Below, piece by piece: positions 24,819 through 32,386 of a stretch of DNA of 64,000 nucleotides. Each line of letters begins with the position of its first letter. Positions within the stretch are counted from its first letter, which is position 1. Below the pieces are notes generated by a model. The model did no database searches and was not told where the DNA came from. It saw only the letters and a list, made by a program, of their open reading frames with translations. A program made the translations under genes and the position numbers. Origin of the DNA: an uncultured Clostridia bacterium (GTDB taxonomy: Bacteria; Bacillota; Clostridia; Christensenellales; Aristaeellaceae); assembly GCA_934632155.1 (NCBI GenBank), contig CAKTXZ010000003.1:120740-184739 (forward strand), given 5' to 3'.

Positions 24819-25452
24819 GCTTGCGCCGTCGCTGCTGGCCGCCGATTTGCTGCGGCTGGAAACTGAAATTGAACGGATGCTGCAAAACGGCGTGAAAACG
24901 CTGCATTTTGACGTAATGGACGCGCATTTTGTGCCCAATCTTTCCTTTGGCCCGGCGCTGTGTCAGGCCATTCACGCCCGTTTTCCGGAATGCCGGCTGG
25001 ACGTGCATTTGATGATGGAGAACCCGCTGGATTATCTTTCGGTTTTTGCGCGCGCGGGCGCGTGGGCCATTACGCTGCATCGGGAGCCGTTGGCCGATCC
25101 GCGCGCGGCGATGCGGGAAATTCGCGCGCTGGGCGTACGCGCCGGGCTGTCGGTGAAGCCCGGCACGGCGGTGGAGACGCTGCTGCCATGTATGGATGAA
25201 ATGGATCTTGCGCTGATTATGACGGTGGAGCCGGGCTTCGGCGGGCAGAAATTCAAGGCGGAGCAGGCGGAGAAGATCCGCGCGCTGCGCCGCGCCGGCT
25301 TTACGGGCGATATTTCCGTGGACGGCGGCGTGAGCATGGAGAACGCGCGCATGCTTGTCGGCGCGGGCGCGAGCATGCTGGTGATGGGCACGGCGTACTT
25401 CAGGGCGGCCGATCCCGCCGCGGTGGCGCGGGCAGTGAGGGAACTGGTATGA
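24811..25452 (+). CDS. rpe: Ribulose-phosphate 3-epimerase
   Basis: A 213-residue TIM-barrel enzyme interconverting ribulose 5-phosphate and xylulose 5-phosphate. Conserved segments are APSLLAAD, FDVMDAHFVPNLSFGP, DVHLMMENP, MTVEPGFGGQKF and VDGGVS. The position between rsgA and the rRNA dimethylase gene fits the Firmicutes arrangement. Confidence 0.95.
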   Translation: MIELAPSLLAADLLRLETEIERMLQNGVKTLHFDVMDAHFVPNLSFGPALCQAIHARFPECRLDVHLMMENPLDYLSVFARAGAWAITLHREPLADPRAAMREIRALGVRAGLSVKPGTAVETLLPCMDEMDLALIMTVEPGFGGQKFKAEQAEKIRALRRAGFTGDISVDGGVSMENARMLVGAGASMLVMGTAYFRAADPAAVARAVRELV

Positions 25453-26282
25453 AGCAAAGAAGCGCAAGATCCGGCGCGTTCCATCACAAGCGCAGTCTGG
25501 GACAGAATTTTTTAACCGACGACGCGCTCTTTGACCAATTGGTCGCGCTTTCCGGCGTGGGCGGGAACGACCGGGTGCTGGAGATCGGCGCGGGCGCGGG
25601 CGGCATGACCAAGGCGCTGGCCAAGCGCTGCGCGCAGGTGACGGCTATCGAGGTGGATGAAACGCTGCTGCCCATTTTGAAGGTGGCGCTGCAGCCCTAT
25701 TCCAATGTCGCGCTGGTGCAGGGCGACGTGATGCGCCTGAACCTGCCTAAGCTGACGGCGGATATGGGCGCGTTTCATGTGGTTGCCAATATTCCCTATT
25801 ATTTGACGACCGATTTGATGAACCTGCTGTTCACCGGCGGATTGCCGATTGCCTCCATCAGCGTGATGGTGCAGCGGGAGGCGGCGGAGCGCCTTGTCGC
25901 CCGTCCGGGCGAGGAGGGCTACGGCATGCTGGCCGTACGCGCGCAGTATGCCTACGCGCCGCAGATTGTGCTGGATGTGCCCGCCTGCATGTTTACGCCC
26001 CCGCCCAAGGTGGACAGCGCGTTTGTCGTTATGCCGCGCTTGGAAAAGCCGGCGGTGAATGCGGCGGATGAGAAAATGCTTTTCAAGGTGGCCGCCGCCG
26101 CCTTTGCGATGCGGCGGAAGACGATGGAAAACAACCTGATCGCCGCCTTTTCCGTGCCGCGCGAGCGGGCGGCCGGGTGGCTGTCGGCATGCGGCATAGC
26201 GCCCGGCGCGCGCGGCGAGACGCTGTCGCTGGGCGACTTTGCGGCGCTGGCAAATTTGATGAAGGAAGACGGAGCGGGATAA
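25449..26282 (+). CDS. rsmA: 16S rRNA N6,N6-dimethyladenosine transferase
   Basis: A 277-residue enzyme (KsgA) that dimethylates A1518 and A1519 of 16S rRNA. It shows HHKRSLGQNFLTDDALFDQL, the SAM-binding EIGAGAGGMTKALAKR, the catalytic NIPYYLTTDLM and the C-terminal FTPPPKVDSAFV. The start overlaps the rpe stop by four bases. It is the last gene of the long plus-strand run; a strong terminator follows about 40 bases on. Confidence 0.95.
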   Translation: MKQRSARSGAFHHKRSLGQNFLTDDALFDQLVALSGVGGNDRVLEIGAGAGGMTKALAKRCAQVTAIEVDETLLPILKVALQPYSNVALVQGDVMRLNLPKLTADMGAFHVVANIPYYLTTDLMNLLFTGGLPIASISVMVQREAAERLVARPGEEGYGMLAVRAQYAYAPQIVLDVPACMFTPPPKVDSAFVVMPRLEKPAVNAADEKMLFKVAAAAFAMRRKTMENNLIAAFSVPRERAAGWLSACGIAPGARGETLSLGDFAALANLMKEDGAG

Positions 26283-26322
26283 GCGCAGGCGGCTGCCTGT
26301 ACGCGCGCTTTGCGCAGCGGGC

Positions 26323-26363
26323 GCGCATCTTTTGCCGGAAAGCGGAGGATGCGCGTTTTTTTG
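26323..26363 (+). terminator. Rho-independent terminator after rsmA
   Basis: CGCGCATC (26323-26330) pairs with GATGCGCG (26349-26356) and is followed directly by seven T residues. This is the strongest terminator of the plus-strand housekeeping run. Confidence 0.85.
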
Positions 26364-26440
26364 CCGTTATTTGCAACAATCGCGCGCCTTCTGTTGTCTT
26401 ATCAAATGTACGCGGCAATTGGAAAAGGAGGAATGCGACC

Positions 26441-27709
26441 ATGCGAAGGATGCTGGCGATGCTGATGACGCTGGCGCTGCTGTGCGCGCTGACGCCCGCT
26501 CTGGCTCGAAGCGAGGCGTATACGATTAAGCCGTTGCAGACGGAGGATTCCCGTGTGAAGCTGCGCGCGCAGCCGTCGCGCGACGCGGCGGTGCTGGGCG
26601 CGTATTATAATGGCGCGCCTGTAACGGTGCGCAGCGCGTCGGGCGAATGGGCGCAGGTGAGCGTTGGCGGGCGCGACGGCTATATGATGCGCGAGTTTCT
26701 GGAAAAAGCCGGCGCAGGCGAAGCCGTCGGGCCGCTGGGGCGGGCTTCGTATGCCGATACGGACGGCGGCGTCGCCGTTCTTGAACGTCCGGAGCAGGAC
26801 GCGGCCTGCCTGACCGTTCTGTCCGTGGGCGCGCATGCGCGCGTGCTGGGCACAGTGGGCAAGGAATACCTGCATGTCGCCCTGACGCAGGCGGACGGCA
26901 CGGTTCTGTACGGCTACGCGTCCAATCTGTCCGTTACGCAAACGGATAACCTCGCTTCGGCGATCGTCAGCGGCGGCGGCGCCCGGGAAGCGGTCAACCT
27001 GCGGCTATCCCCCTCGCGCGGCGGGACGGTTCTGGGCAGGCTGTATACCGGCGTAGCGGTCGACCGGCTGTTTGATTACCACACGGCGGGGGACGGCTGG
27101 GACCGCGTGCGCGTGGGCAACGCAAGCGGCTATATCATGGAAAGCTGCTTGGACTACCGCTCGGCGGGCTGCTTCGAATATCGTGCGCCGATGACGGAGC
27201 TGAAGGCTGGCGTCGACCGTACCGCGCTTTACGCCCACGCGACAGGAACGCAAGGCAAATACATGCTCGGGCGCTACGACCCGTTTTGCGTGCTGGGCGT
27301 GTTCGGCGACCGCCTGCTGGTGCGCGTGGAGACATGGCTGACCGATGCGGATTATGGCTATGCATACGGCTTTATCGCGAAGACGGCGGTGCAAGGCGTG
27401 CCGACGGAAAGCATATCCGCCGTTGGGGAAACGAAGCGCGAAACGACGCTGTACGCTTTGACACGGGCGGGCACGCTGGAAGCGTTTGCGACGCTGCCGG
27501 CGGGGGCGCGGGTGACGATCGGCTACGGAGCCGGCGCGAACCCCGGCGGGCAGACCTTTTTTCCGCAATATATTTATCCTGAAACGAAGTACCTGTATAT
27601 CGACTTTGAAGGCACGCAGGATAGTGCGGGCATGAGCGGCTTTGTGCCGGCGGACAGCGTGGAGTATGACGAGCGCCTGAATTATCCCTTGACGATGACG
27701 CTGGGATAA
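26441..27709 (+). CDS. Secreted protein with bacterial SH3 domains
   Basis: 422 residues with a signal peptide (MRRMLAMLMTLALLCALTPALA). The first SH3-like unit is VKLRAQPSRDAAVLGAYYNG to GYMMREFL. At least one more, VNLRLSPSRGGTVLGRLYTG to GYIMESCL, follows, with weaker copies between and after. The C-terminal ~140 residues are beta-rich and unrecognised. Such proteins usually bind peptidoglycan or act as wall-associated adaptors. The start at 26441 is set by AAAAGGAGG and the signal peptide; the frame is open upstream into rsmA but that part is not coding. Confidence 0.82.
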   Translation: MRRMLAMLMTLALLCALTPALARSEAYTIKPLQTEDSRVKLRAQPSRDAAVLGAYYNGAPVTVRSASGEWAQVSVGGRDGYMMREFLEKAGAGEAVGPLGRASYADTDGGVAVLERPEQDAACLTVLSVGAHARVLGTVGKEYLHVALTQADGTVLYGYASNLSVTQTDNLASAIVSGGGAREAVNLRLSPSRGGTVLGRLYTGVAVDRLFDYHTAGDGWDRVRVGNASGYIMESCLDYRSAGCFEYRAPMTELKAGVDRTALYAHATGTQGKYMLGRYDPFCVLGVFGDRLLVRVETWLTDADYGYAYGFIAKTAVQGVPTESISAVGETKRETTLYALTRAGTLEAFATLPAGARVTIGYGAGANPGGQTFFPQYIYPETKYLYIDFEGTQDSAGMSGFVPADSVEYDERLNYPLTMTLG

Positions 27710-27768
27710 GGGCAAACGATGCGCTTTAGCGCTCAGACCGTCAAAAAAGTCGCGCTCGAGCCTGCGGG

Positions 27769-27803
27769 ATGCAAGGAAGGGCGGCCGGCCCTTCCTTCAG
27801 CAT
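27769..27803 (+). terminator. GC-rich inverted repeat after the SH3 protein gene
   Basis: AAGGAAGGGC (27773-27782) and GCCCTTCCTT (27788-27797) are perfect reverse complements around GGCCG, extended by ATGC/GCAT with a two-base bulge. There is no T-tract. It may terminate transcription or belong with the neighbouring repeat element. Confidence 0.45.
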
Positions 27804-27812
27804 GCCGCCCCC

Positions 27813-27872
27813 AAAAGCCTCGTTGAAGCGCCGGAGATGCATGAAGGGGTCTCCCTTCGTTTTCATCCGCAG
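27813..27872 (+). repeat. Dispersed structured intergenic repeat, copy A
   Basis: About 60 bases beginning AAAAGCCTCGTTGAAGCGCC and ending TTTTCATCCGCA. It aligns over its whole length with 51281-51349. The central hairpin here is GAAGGG/CCCTTC, different in sequence but equivalent in place to AGGGC/GCCCT in the other copy. Confidence 0.6.
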
Positions 27873-28145
27873 AACCGGCTCTGGCCAGGCAGGAGATTTT
27901 GCGAGGCGGCAGCGCGGGCAAATCATTTCCGCCGCCTTGCCCTGCGGACGACGCTCTTCTATTTCTGAATAGAGCATGTCAAAACCGTCGTTTTATCATG
28001 CGCAGGGCGTGTTTCCGGCGCTTTTGTTTTCCATCGCTTGGATATTTTCCGGGAAAAAGCAGGAAAGCGCGCCGCGGAGCGCGAATAAGTAACGATACGG
28101 TGCGCGTGCCGTGCCGGGGAAAAGAGCCTTGTATGGAGGTTTAAG

Positions 28146-29039
28146 ATGAGCGCGACTTTGGTATTGATGGCGGCGGGGTTCGGCACGCGCTTTGGCGGCG
28201 GCGTAAAGCAGATGACGCCGGTGGGCCCCAACGGCGAGGCGCTGATGGAATACGCGATTCACGACGCGCTTGCCGCGCGGTTTGATCGCGTGATTTTCAT
28301 TATCCGAAAGGATTTGGAACGCGAATTTCGCGACGGCGTGGGCAAACGCGTGGAGAAAAAATGCGAGGTTGCCTATGCCTTTCAGCGTCTGGACGACCTG
28401 CCGGACGGCATGATAAAAACGCCGGGGCGGGAAAAGCCGTGGGGGACGGCGCAGGCAGTGCTTGCCTGCCGCGATTTGCTTCATGGCCCGTTTTGCGTGC
28501 TGAACGCGGACGATTATTACGGCCCGCGTGCCTTCCGTATGATTTATGACGATATCACTGCGCCGCATACGGAGACGGGCATGCGACTGTGCATGGCGGG
28601 GTATGTGCTGGGCAACACGCTCTCGCCAAACGGCGCGGTGACGCGCGGCGTGTGTCAGGTGGATGCGGACGGCTTCCTGACCGAAATCGATGAGACGCGG
28701 GGAATTGAGCTGAAAAACGGCGAGCCTGTCGCGAATGGCCGCGCGCTGGATTCCGACGCGACGGTGTCAATGAACATCTGGGGCATGCAGCCTGATTTTC
28801 TGGATTATCTGCGCGAGGGCTTTGCGCAGTTCCTGCGCACGCTGCGGCCCGGCGATGTGACGAGCGAATGCCTGCTGCCCGAGATGGTGGGCCAAATGCT
28901 GCGCGAGGGGCGTGGGCGGGTCAAGGTGCTGCGCACGGACGATAAATGGTTCGGCATGACCTATGCCGTCGATAAGCTTGAAACGCAGCGCTGCATTCGG
29001 GAAATGATCGCGGCGGGCGCGTATCCGGAAAAACTGTAA
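28146..29039 (+). CDS. Sugar-phosphate nucleotidyltransferase
   Basis: A 297-residue nucleotidyltransferase. It starts with the nucleotide-binding loop LMAAGFGTRFGGGVKQMTPV, has the FCVLNADDYYGPRAF acidic metal motif and a conserved PWGTAQAVLACRDL. It should couple a sugar 1-phosphate to UTP or a similar NTP. It stands 17 bases ahead of an N-acetylhexosamine 1-kinase-like gene, which would supply that sugar 1-phosphate, so the pair likely activates GlcNAc or GalNAc. The exact sugar and nucleotide are inferred. GGAGG precedes the start. Confidence 0.82.
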   Translation: MSATLVLMAAGFGTRFGGGVKQMTPVGPNGEALMEYAIHDALAARFDRVIFIIRKDLEREFRDGVGKRVEKKCEVAYAFQRLDDLPDGMIKTPGREKPWGTAQAVLACRDLLHGPFCVLNADDYYGPRAFRMIYDDITAPHTETGMRLCMAGYVLGNTLSPNGAVTRGVCQVDADGFLTEIDETRGIELKNGEPVANGRALDSDATVSMNIWGMQPDFLDYLREGFAQFLRTLRPGDVTSECLLPEMVGQMLREGRGRVKVLRTDDKWFGMTYAVDKLETQRCIREMIAAGAYPEKL

Positions 29040-29056
29040 TCGGGGGATAAAACAGG

Positions 29057-30196
29057 ATGAATCCAGTCATTCCGGCCATGAACCCGGACGTGGCGCACAA
29101 GCTGCTGCGGGTGGGCGAGGCGTTCCAGATTCCGGGCCCCTTCTTTTCCTATGAAGAGATTAAGATGGGCAACGTGAACCATACCTATAAGGTCAATTAC
29201 ATCCGCGACGACGGCACGGGCATGGCGAAAATCAAGTCCTATCTGGTGCAGCGGGTGAACACCTACGCCTTTCAGCACCCGGTTGAGCTGATGCAGAATA
29301 TCGACCGCGTAACCGAGCATATCCGCCGGGAGCGTCCCGGGAGCCAATGCCTGCATTTCCATCATACCGCCGGGGGCGAAAATTACCTGATGGACGACGA
29401 CGGCTTCTGGCGCATGAGCAATTATGTGCCCTCCATTTCCTTTGACAGCTGCGACGATCTGAGCGTGGTGCGCAGTGCAGGCGAGGCCTTCGGCGATTTT
29501 CAGCTCATGCTTTCCGATTTTGACGCTTCGCAGCTTTTTTATACCATTCCGGATTTTCACGATACGCGCAAGCGCTATGAAAAGCTCAAGGCGGACGCGG
29601 CGGCCGATCCGTGCGGATGCGTGGAGCAGGTGCGCGAGGAGTTGGAATGGCTGCTTTCGGCGGAGGACGAGGCCTGCCGCCTGACGGATTTGTATAACGC
29701 AGGGGAGCTGCCCCTGCGCGTGACGCATAACGACACGAAAATCAACAACGTGCTCTTTGACGAAAGCAATCGTCAGGCGTTGGTGGTGATTGATTTGGAT
29801 ACCGTTATGCCCGGTCTGGTTGGGCATGACTTTGGCGACGCGATTCGCTTCGCCGCGAATTTTGTGGAGGAGGACAGCGAGAAGACGGCGCAGGCGGGTA
29901 TTAACCTGAACGTTTTCTGGGCGTTCGCCGAGGGCTTCCTGAAAAAAACGGCGGCTACGCTGACCCGGAACGAGGTGGATACGCTGGGCGTGAGCTGCTT
30001 TGCGCTGGCGTGCGAATTGGCGACGCGCTTTCTGGATGATTATATTGTGGGCGATAAGTACTTTAAGGTGAAAAAGCCGCAGCACAATTTGCTGCGCACA
30101 CGCTGCCAGATTGCGCTGGCCGCGGACATGCGCCTGAAAATGGACGCGATGAACGCGATTGTGAAGGAATGCGCGCGTAAGTACGAAGGCCGCTGA
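29057..30196 (+). CDS. N-acetylhexosamine 1-kinase-like phosphotransferase (NahK family)
   Basis: A 379-residue kinase of the aminoglycoside/choline kinase fold. The catalytic loop is THNDTKINNVLFD and the metal-binding segment is VIDLDTVMPGLVGHDFGD; both fit the NahK group of the bifidobacterial lacto-N-biose/galacto-N-biose pathway. The N-terminal lobe includes MGNVNHTYKV. The likely reaction is GlcNAc or GalNAc plus ATP to the 1-phosphate, fed to the upstream nucleotidyltransferase. No lacto-N-biose phosphorylase is in this window. A strong terminator follows. Confidence 0.8.
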   Translation: MNPVIPAMNPDVAHKLLRVGEAFQIPGPFFSYEEIKMGNVNHTYKVNYIRDDGTGMAKIKSYLVQRVNTYAFQHPVELMQNIDRVTEHIRRERPGSQCLHFHHTAGGENYLMDDDGFWRMSNYVPSISFDSCDDLSVVRSAGEAFGDFQLMLSDFDASQLFYTIPDFHDTRKRYEKLKADAAADPCGCVEQVREELEWLLSAEDEACRLTDLYNAGELPLRVTHNDTKINNVLFDESNRQALVVIDLDTVMPGLVGHDFGDAIRFAANFVEEDSEKTAQAGINLNVFWAFAEGFLKKTAATLTRNEVDTLGVSCFALACELATRFLDDYIVGDKYFKVKKPQHNLLRTRCQIALAADMRLKMDAMNAIVKECARKYEGR

Positions 30197-30273
30197 GGGC
30201 GAAACGGCCGGGCGGCGTTCGAGCCGGTCTGGTAAAGAAAGAAAAGGTTGCCGAAATAAACTTTTCAGAATGC

Positions 30274-30315
30274 AAAAAAGTCGGGGAATGCAAGGATTTT
30301 CCTGACTTTTTCGTT
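30274..30315 (+). terminator. Rho-independent terminator after the NahK-like gene
   Basis: AAAAAAGTCGGGGA pairs with TTCCTGACTTTTT with two G-T pairs and a loop of about nine bases, then T-rich sequence. It separates the kinase operon from the tRNA promoter. Confidence 0.75.
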
Positions 30316-30353
30316 TTGACACTTTTTATCTTTATAAAAATTGCTTTTAGCTA

Positions 30354-30382
30354 TTGACAAACTTCGACAATGCGATTATAAT
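30354..30382 (+). promoter_or_regulatory. Consensus promoter for tRNA-Lys
   Basis: TTGACA (30354-30359), exactly 17 bases, TATAAT (30377-30382): a perfect sigma-A promoter, 20 bases before the tRNA, as expected for a stable RNA gene. Confidence 0.9.
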
Positions 30383-30401
30383 AACACCTGCAATTTTGAT
30401 T

Positions 30402-30477
30402 GCGCCATTAGCTCAGTTGGTAGAGCACCTGACTCTTAATCAGGGTGTCCCGGGTTCGAGTCCCTGATGGCGCACCA
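30402..30477 (+). tRNA. tRNA-Lys (anticodon CTT)
   Basis: A 76-base tRNA with encoded CCA. The acceptor stem GCGCCAT/ATGGCGC, D-arm GCTC..GAGC and anticodon arm CCTGA CTCTTAA TCAGG are intact, and the anticodon CTT reads AAG. The T-arm is CCGGG TTCGAGT CCCTG, in which the second pair is C against T, one mismatch where closely similar tRNAs have A-T. A perfect promoter precedes and a terminator follows, so it is probably expressed. Confidence 0.95.
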
Positions 30478-30482
30478 TAGGA

Positions 30483-30521
30483 AGTACCAGCTTTTGATAC
30501 GAAGGCTGGTGCTTTTCTTTT
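30483..30521 (+). terminator. Terminator of the tRNA-Lys transcript
   Basis: AGTACCAGC and GCTGGTGCT pair (one G-T) around a 13-base loop, followed by TTTTCTTTT. It starts six bases after the tRNA. Confidence 0.8.
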
Positions 30522-31071
30522 ACCCCATGGCGGCTCAAAAGCCCTGATGGCAAAGGGTTTTCAGGCGTTTTCTTGAAAAGATATCCCGAGACAAGCATCA
30601 TTTCTATCATGCAAACAGACGCGGAAGGCAGAATCGCTTTCCGCGCCTGCTTTTTACCCCATCTCATTCAAAATGACTCGTTTTTGAGTTTTGCTAAATC
30701 GTTTAATTAGGGCTTTTTCAGCCACTCTATCGCTGTTTTGAATTTCGGTACCTTTTTCCCAGGTCAGTTTCTCAACTCAGAGTGCTATCAGTTCCTTCAG
30801 GTAGGGTTCAAAGCGTTTATCCATTCGATAAATCTCCGCATTTGTTATTGAGCAGGCCTATCTATCACTCTTTTGTGGCGAAAAATGCAAGTTGATATTT
30901 GAGTTTACGAATCATCCCTGTTTTTATCCATGACGGTATGACATACGCACTCCTTGCTTTAGTTGCTGCAGGCAGGTTTACTGCCGGCTCTATATGGGAA
31001 ATAACCCTATTCTGCCTGCGAAGGGCTGATATAATCCAGCACGAAAAAGATAATCCTGCAGCGAGCTATCA
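30522..31071. other. AT-rich junction region at the left edge of the island
   Basis: Composition changes visibly right after the tRNA terminator. The stretch holds a broken minus-strand gene (30654-30857, separate entry) and nothing else I can support. The rest, 30858-31071, has only very short frames. Confidence 0.45.
30654..30857 (-). pseudogene. Remnant of an unidentified protein with one internal stop
   Basis: The minus-strand frame reads NAEIYRMDKRFEPYLKELIA, then L and a stop, then in the same frame VEKLTWEKGTEIQNSDRVAE and ALIKRFSKTQKRVILNEMG before a final stop. Residue use is protein-like and unlike random frame noise. The 5' end is missing. The LTWEKGTEI segment faintly recalls the C-terminal parts of serine recombinases, but I cannot identify it. 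It probably marks the decayed edge of an inserted element. Confidence 0.45.
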
Positions 31072-32085
31072 TTAGATTGTCCGTACAGTTCCCCTTTCAA
31101 CTAATTTGACATCCAGAATCCGTATTTCTGCCGGCGCAGACGGATTTTCCAGTTGACGCTGTAGAATTTCTACAGCTACCACTGCTTTTTGATGCAGGTC
31201 TTGTGCAATGGAGGTAAGATGAGGATAGATTTGGGTGCAGATCGACATATTATCATAACCGACGACTGACAGATCGTCTGGAATGCGGATGCCTCGCTCA
31301 GAGAGATCCCCCATGAGACGGGCTGCAAGATGATCGCTGGTGGCGAAAACGGCTGTAATCTCATGCCGCAAACTGTACAGCGCATCTATGGTATCGGATG
31401 CTGCTGCCGGATCATTATCTGACAAAAGGACAAAACGGTGAAGTTTGTCCGCAGAGATACCATTTTTGAGCAGAGTATCCGTGAAGCCGGACAACCGATG
31501 ATGGATAACGCCGTTGTCCATATCCGGCGGACTGACAAATGCAATCTGCTTATGCCCATGCTGCAGAAGACAGTTGGCGGCCATCGCTCCGCCTTTATAG
31601 TCGTCAATTCCGACGCTGCATATCTGGCGAACATGACTGTAGCTGTCGATAAAAACTGCCGGGGTCTTTATCTGCGTACTAATTTGCTCGATTTCATCAT
31701 CAAACATTCCCAGGAAGATTGCGCCTCGGACATTCCAGGTGCGAAGGTTGCGGGTAATATCTTCTTTATTCTGGACAAGGCTGACCATTGCGTAGTATCC
31801 AAGCGCCTGCACCTGTTGAATAATGATTCCAACAAGAGTTGCATTGTGCGGGCTGCTCAGAGAATTCTCGTTTTCAATATTCCGCAGCATAATGGCCACG
31901 ATATTTGAATTGGCCTTGGCCAGACTTCTGGCGCTGGCGTTCTGAACATAGTTTCGTTTCCGCAAAATGGCCTGGATTTCGTCGGCTTTTTCTTTTGAAA
32001 CCTTGGACAAATTTCCGTTGACAACATTGGATACCGTCATAACGCTCACATTCGCCTCAGCGGCAATATCCTTCAGTCTGACCAT
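31072..32085 (-). CDS. LacI-family transcriptional regulator
   Basis: A 337-residue regulator of normal length. The N-terminal helix-turn-helix VRLKDIAAEANVSVMTVSNV and hinge RSLAKANSNIVAIM are followed by a periplasmic-binding-protein-like sensor domain with VGIDDYKGGAMAA, HKQIAFVSPP and IRIPDDLSVVGYDN. AAAGGAG precedes the start. It is divergent from the sugar ABC importer and GH13 gene, which it probably represses in the absence of their sugar. Confidence 0.93.
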   Translation of the reverse strand: MVRLKDIAAEANVSVMTVSNVVNGNLSKVSKEKADEIQAILRKRNYVQNASARSLAKANSNIVAIMLRNIENENSLSSPHNATLVGIIIQQVQALGYYAMVSLVQNKEDITRNLRTWNVRGAIFLGMFDDEIEQISTQIKTPAVFIDSYSHVRQICSVGIDDYKGGAMAANCLLQHGHKQIAFVSPPDMDNGVIHHRLSGFTDTLLKNGISADKLHRFVLLSDNDPAAASDTIDALYSLRHEITAVFATSDHLAARLMGDLSERGIRIPDDLSVVGYDNMSICTQIYPHLTSIAQDLHQKAVVAVEILQRQLENPSAPAEIRILDVKLVERGTVRTI

Positions 32086-32226
32086 TGGCCCACTCTCCTT
32101 TGCCTTGGTTTATAAACAAGAATACCATGGAATCCTTCTTTTTGCAAGAGGATTATGCAGAATTTGATGCGAACCAGCAAAGTTTAACAAACCTTACAGT
32201 GATATGCCGTAACGGTTGTGGCGGCG

Positions 32227-32254
32227 AATCATGTTCATTATAAATCATGTTCAT
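32227..32254. promoter_or_regulatory. Two 12-base direct repeats flanking the regulator's -10
   Basis: AATCATGTTCAT occurs at 32227-32238 and again at 32243-32254, a 16-base period. The minus-strand TATAAT (32242-32237) lies between and within them, with a weak TTTCGA 16 bases upstream. This is consistent with an operator overlapping the LacI-type gene's own promoter. Confidence 0.45.
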
Positions 32255-32289
32255 ACAATCGAAAACTCATATATCTCAAAAAAATATAG

Positions 32290-32317
32290 TTGACAACTTC
32301 CCCAATTTGTATATAAT
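32290..32317 (+). promoter_or_regulatory. Promoter of the ABC importer-GH13 operon
   Basis: TTGACA (32290-32295), 16 bases, TATAAT (32312-32317), 70 bases before the binding-protein start. Confidence 0.75.
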
Positions 32318-32386
32318 AGAATTAAGTTTACCGCTATACTAGTCGGCGGAAATCAAAACTGAACGGTAGAAAGGTAGGTATTCTCA

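Larger units (their letters stand above)
27710..28145. other. Intergenic stretch with a strong inverted repeat and one copy of a dispersed repeat
   Basis: About 435 bases. It contains a 10-base-pair hairpin at 27773-27797 and the repeat copy at 27813-27872 (both listed separately). The remaining part, up to the ribosome site before 28146, shows no convincing open frame or terminator. A promoter for the nucleotidyltransferase-kinase pair must lie here or upstream, but none is obvious. Confidence 0.45.
32086..32386. other. Divergent control region between lacI-type and ABC importer genes
   Basis: About 300 AT-rich bases. It carries 12-base direct repeats (32227-32238 and 32243-32254), a TATAAT for the regulator between them on the minus strand, and the importer promoter at 32290-32317. 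GTTTAACAAAC near 32179 is a small palindrome that may also bind a regulator. Confidence 0.55.

Noticed and set aside
30440..30667. Minus-strand frame ending MVRHQGLEPGTP
   Set aside because: It reads through the tRNA-Lys gene in antisense; this C-terminal peptide is a well-known artefact of translated tRNA genes.
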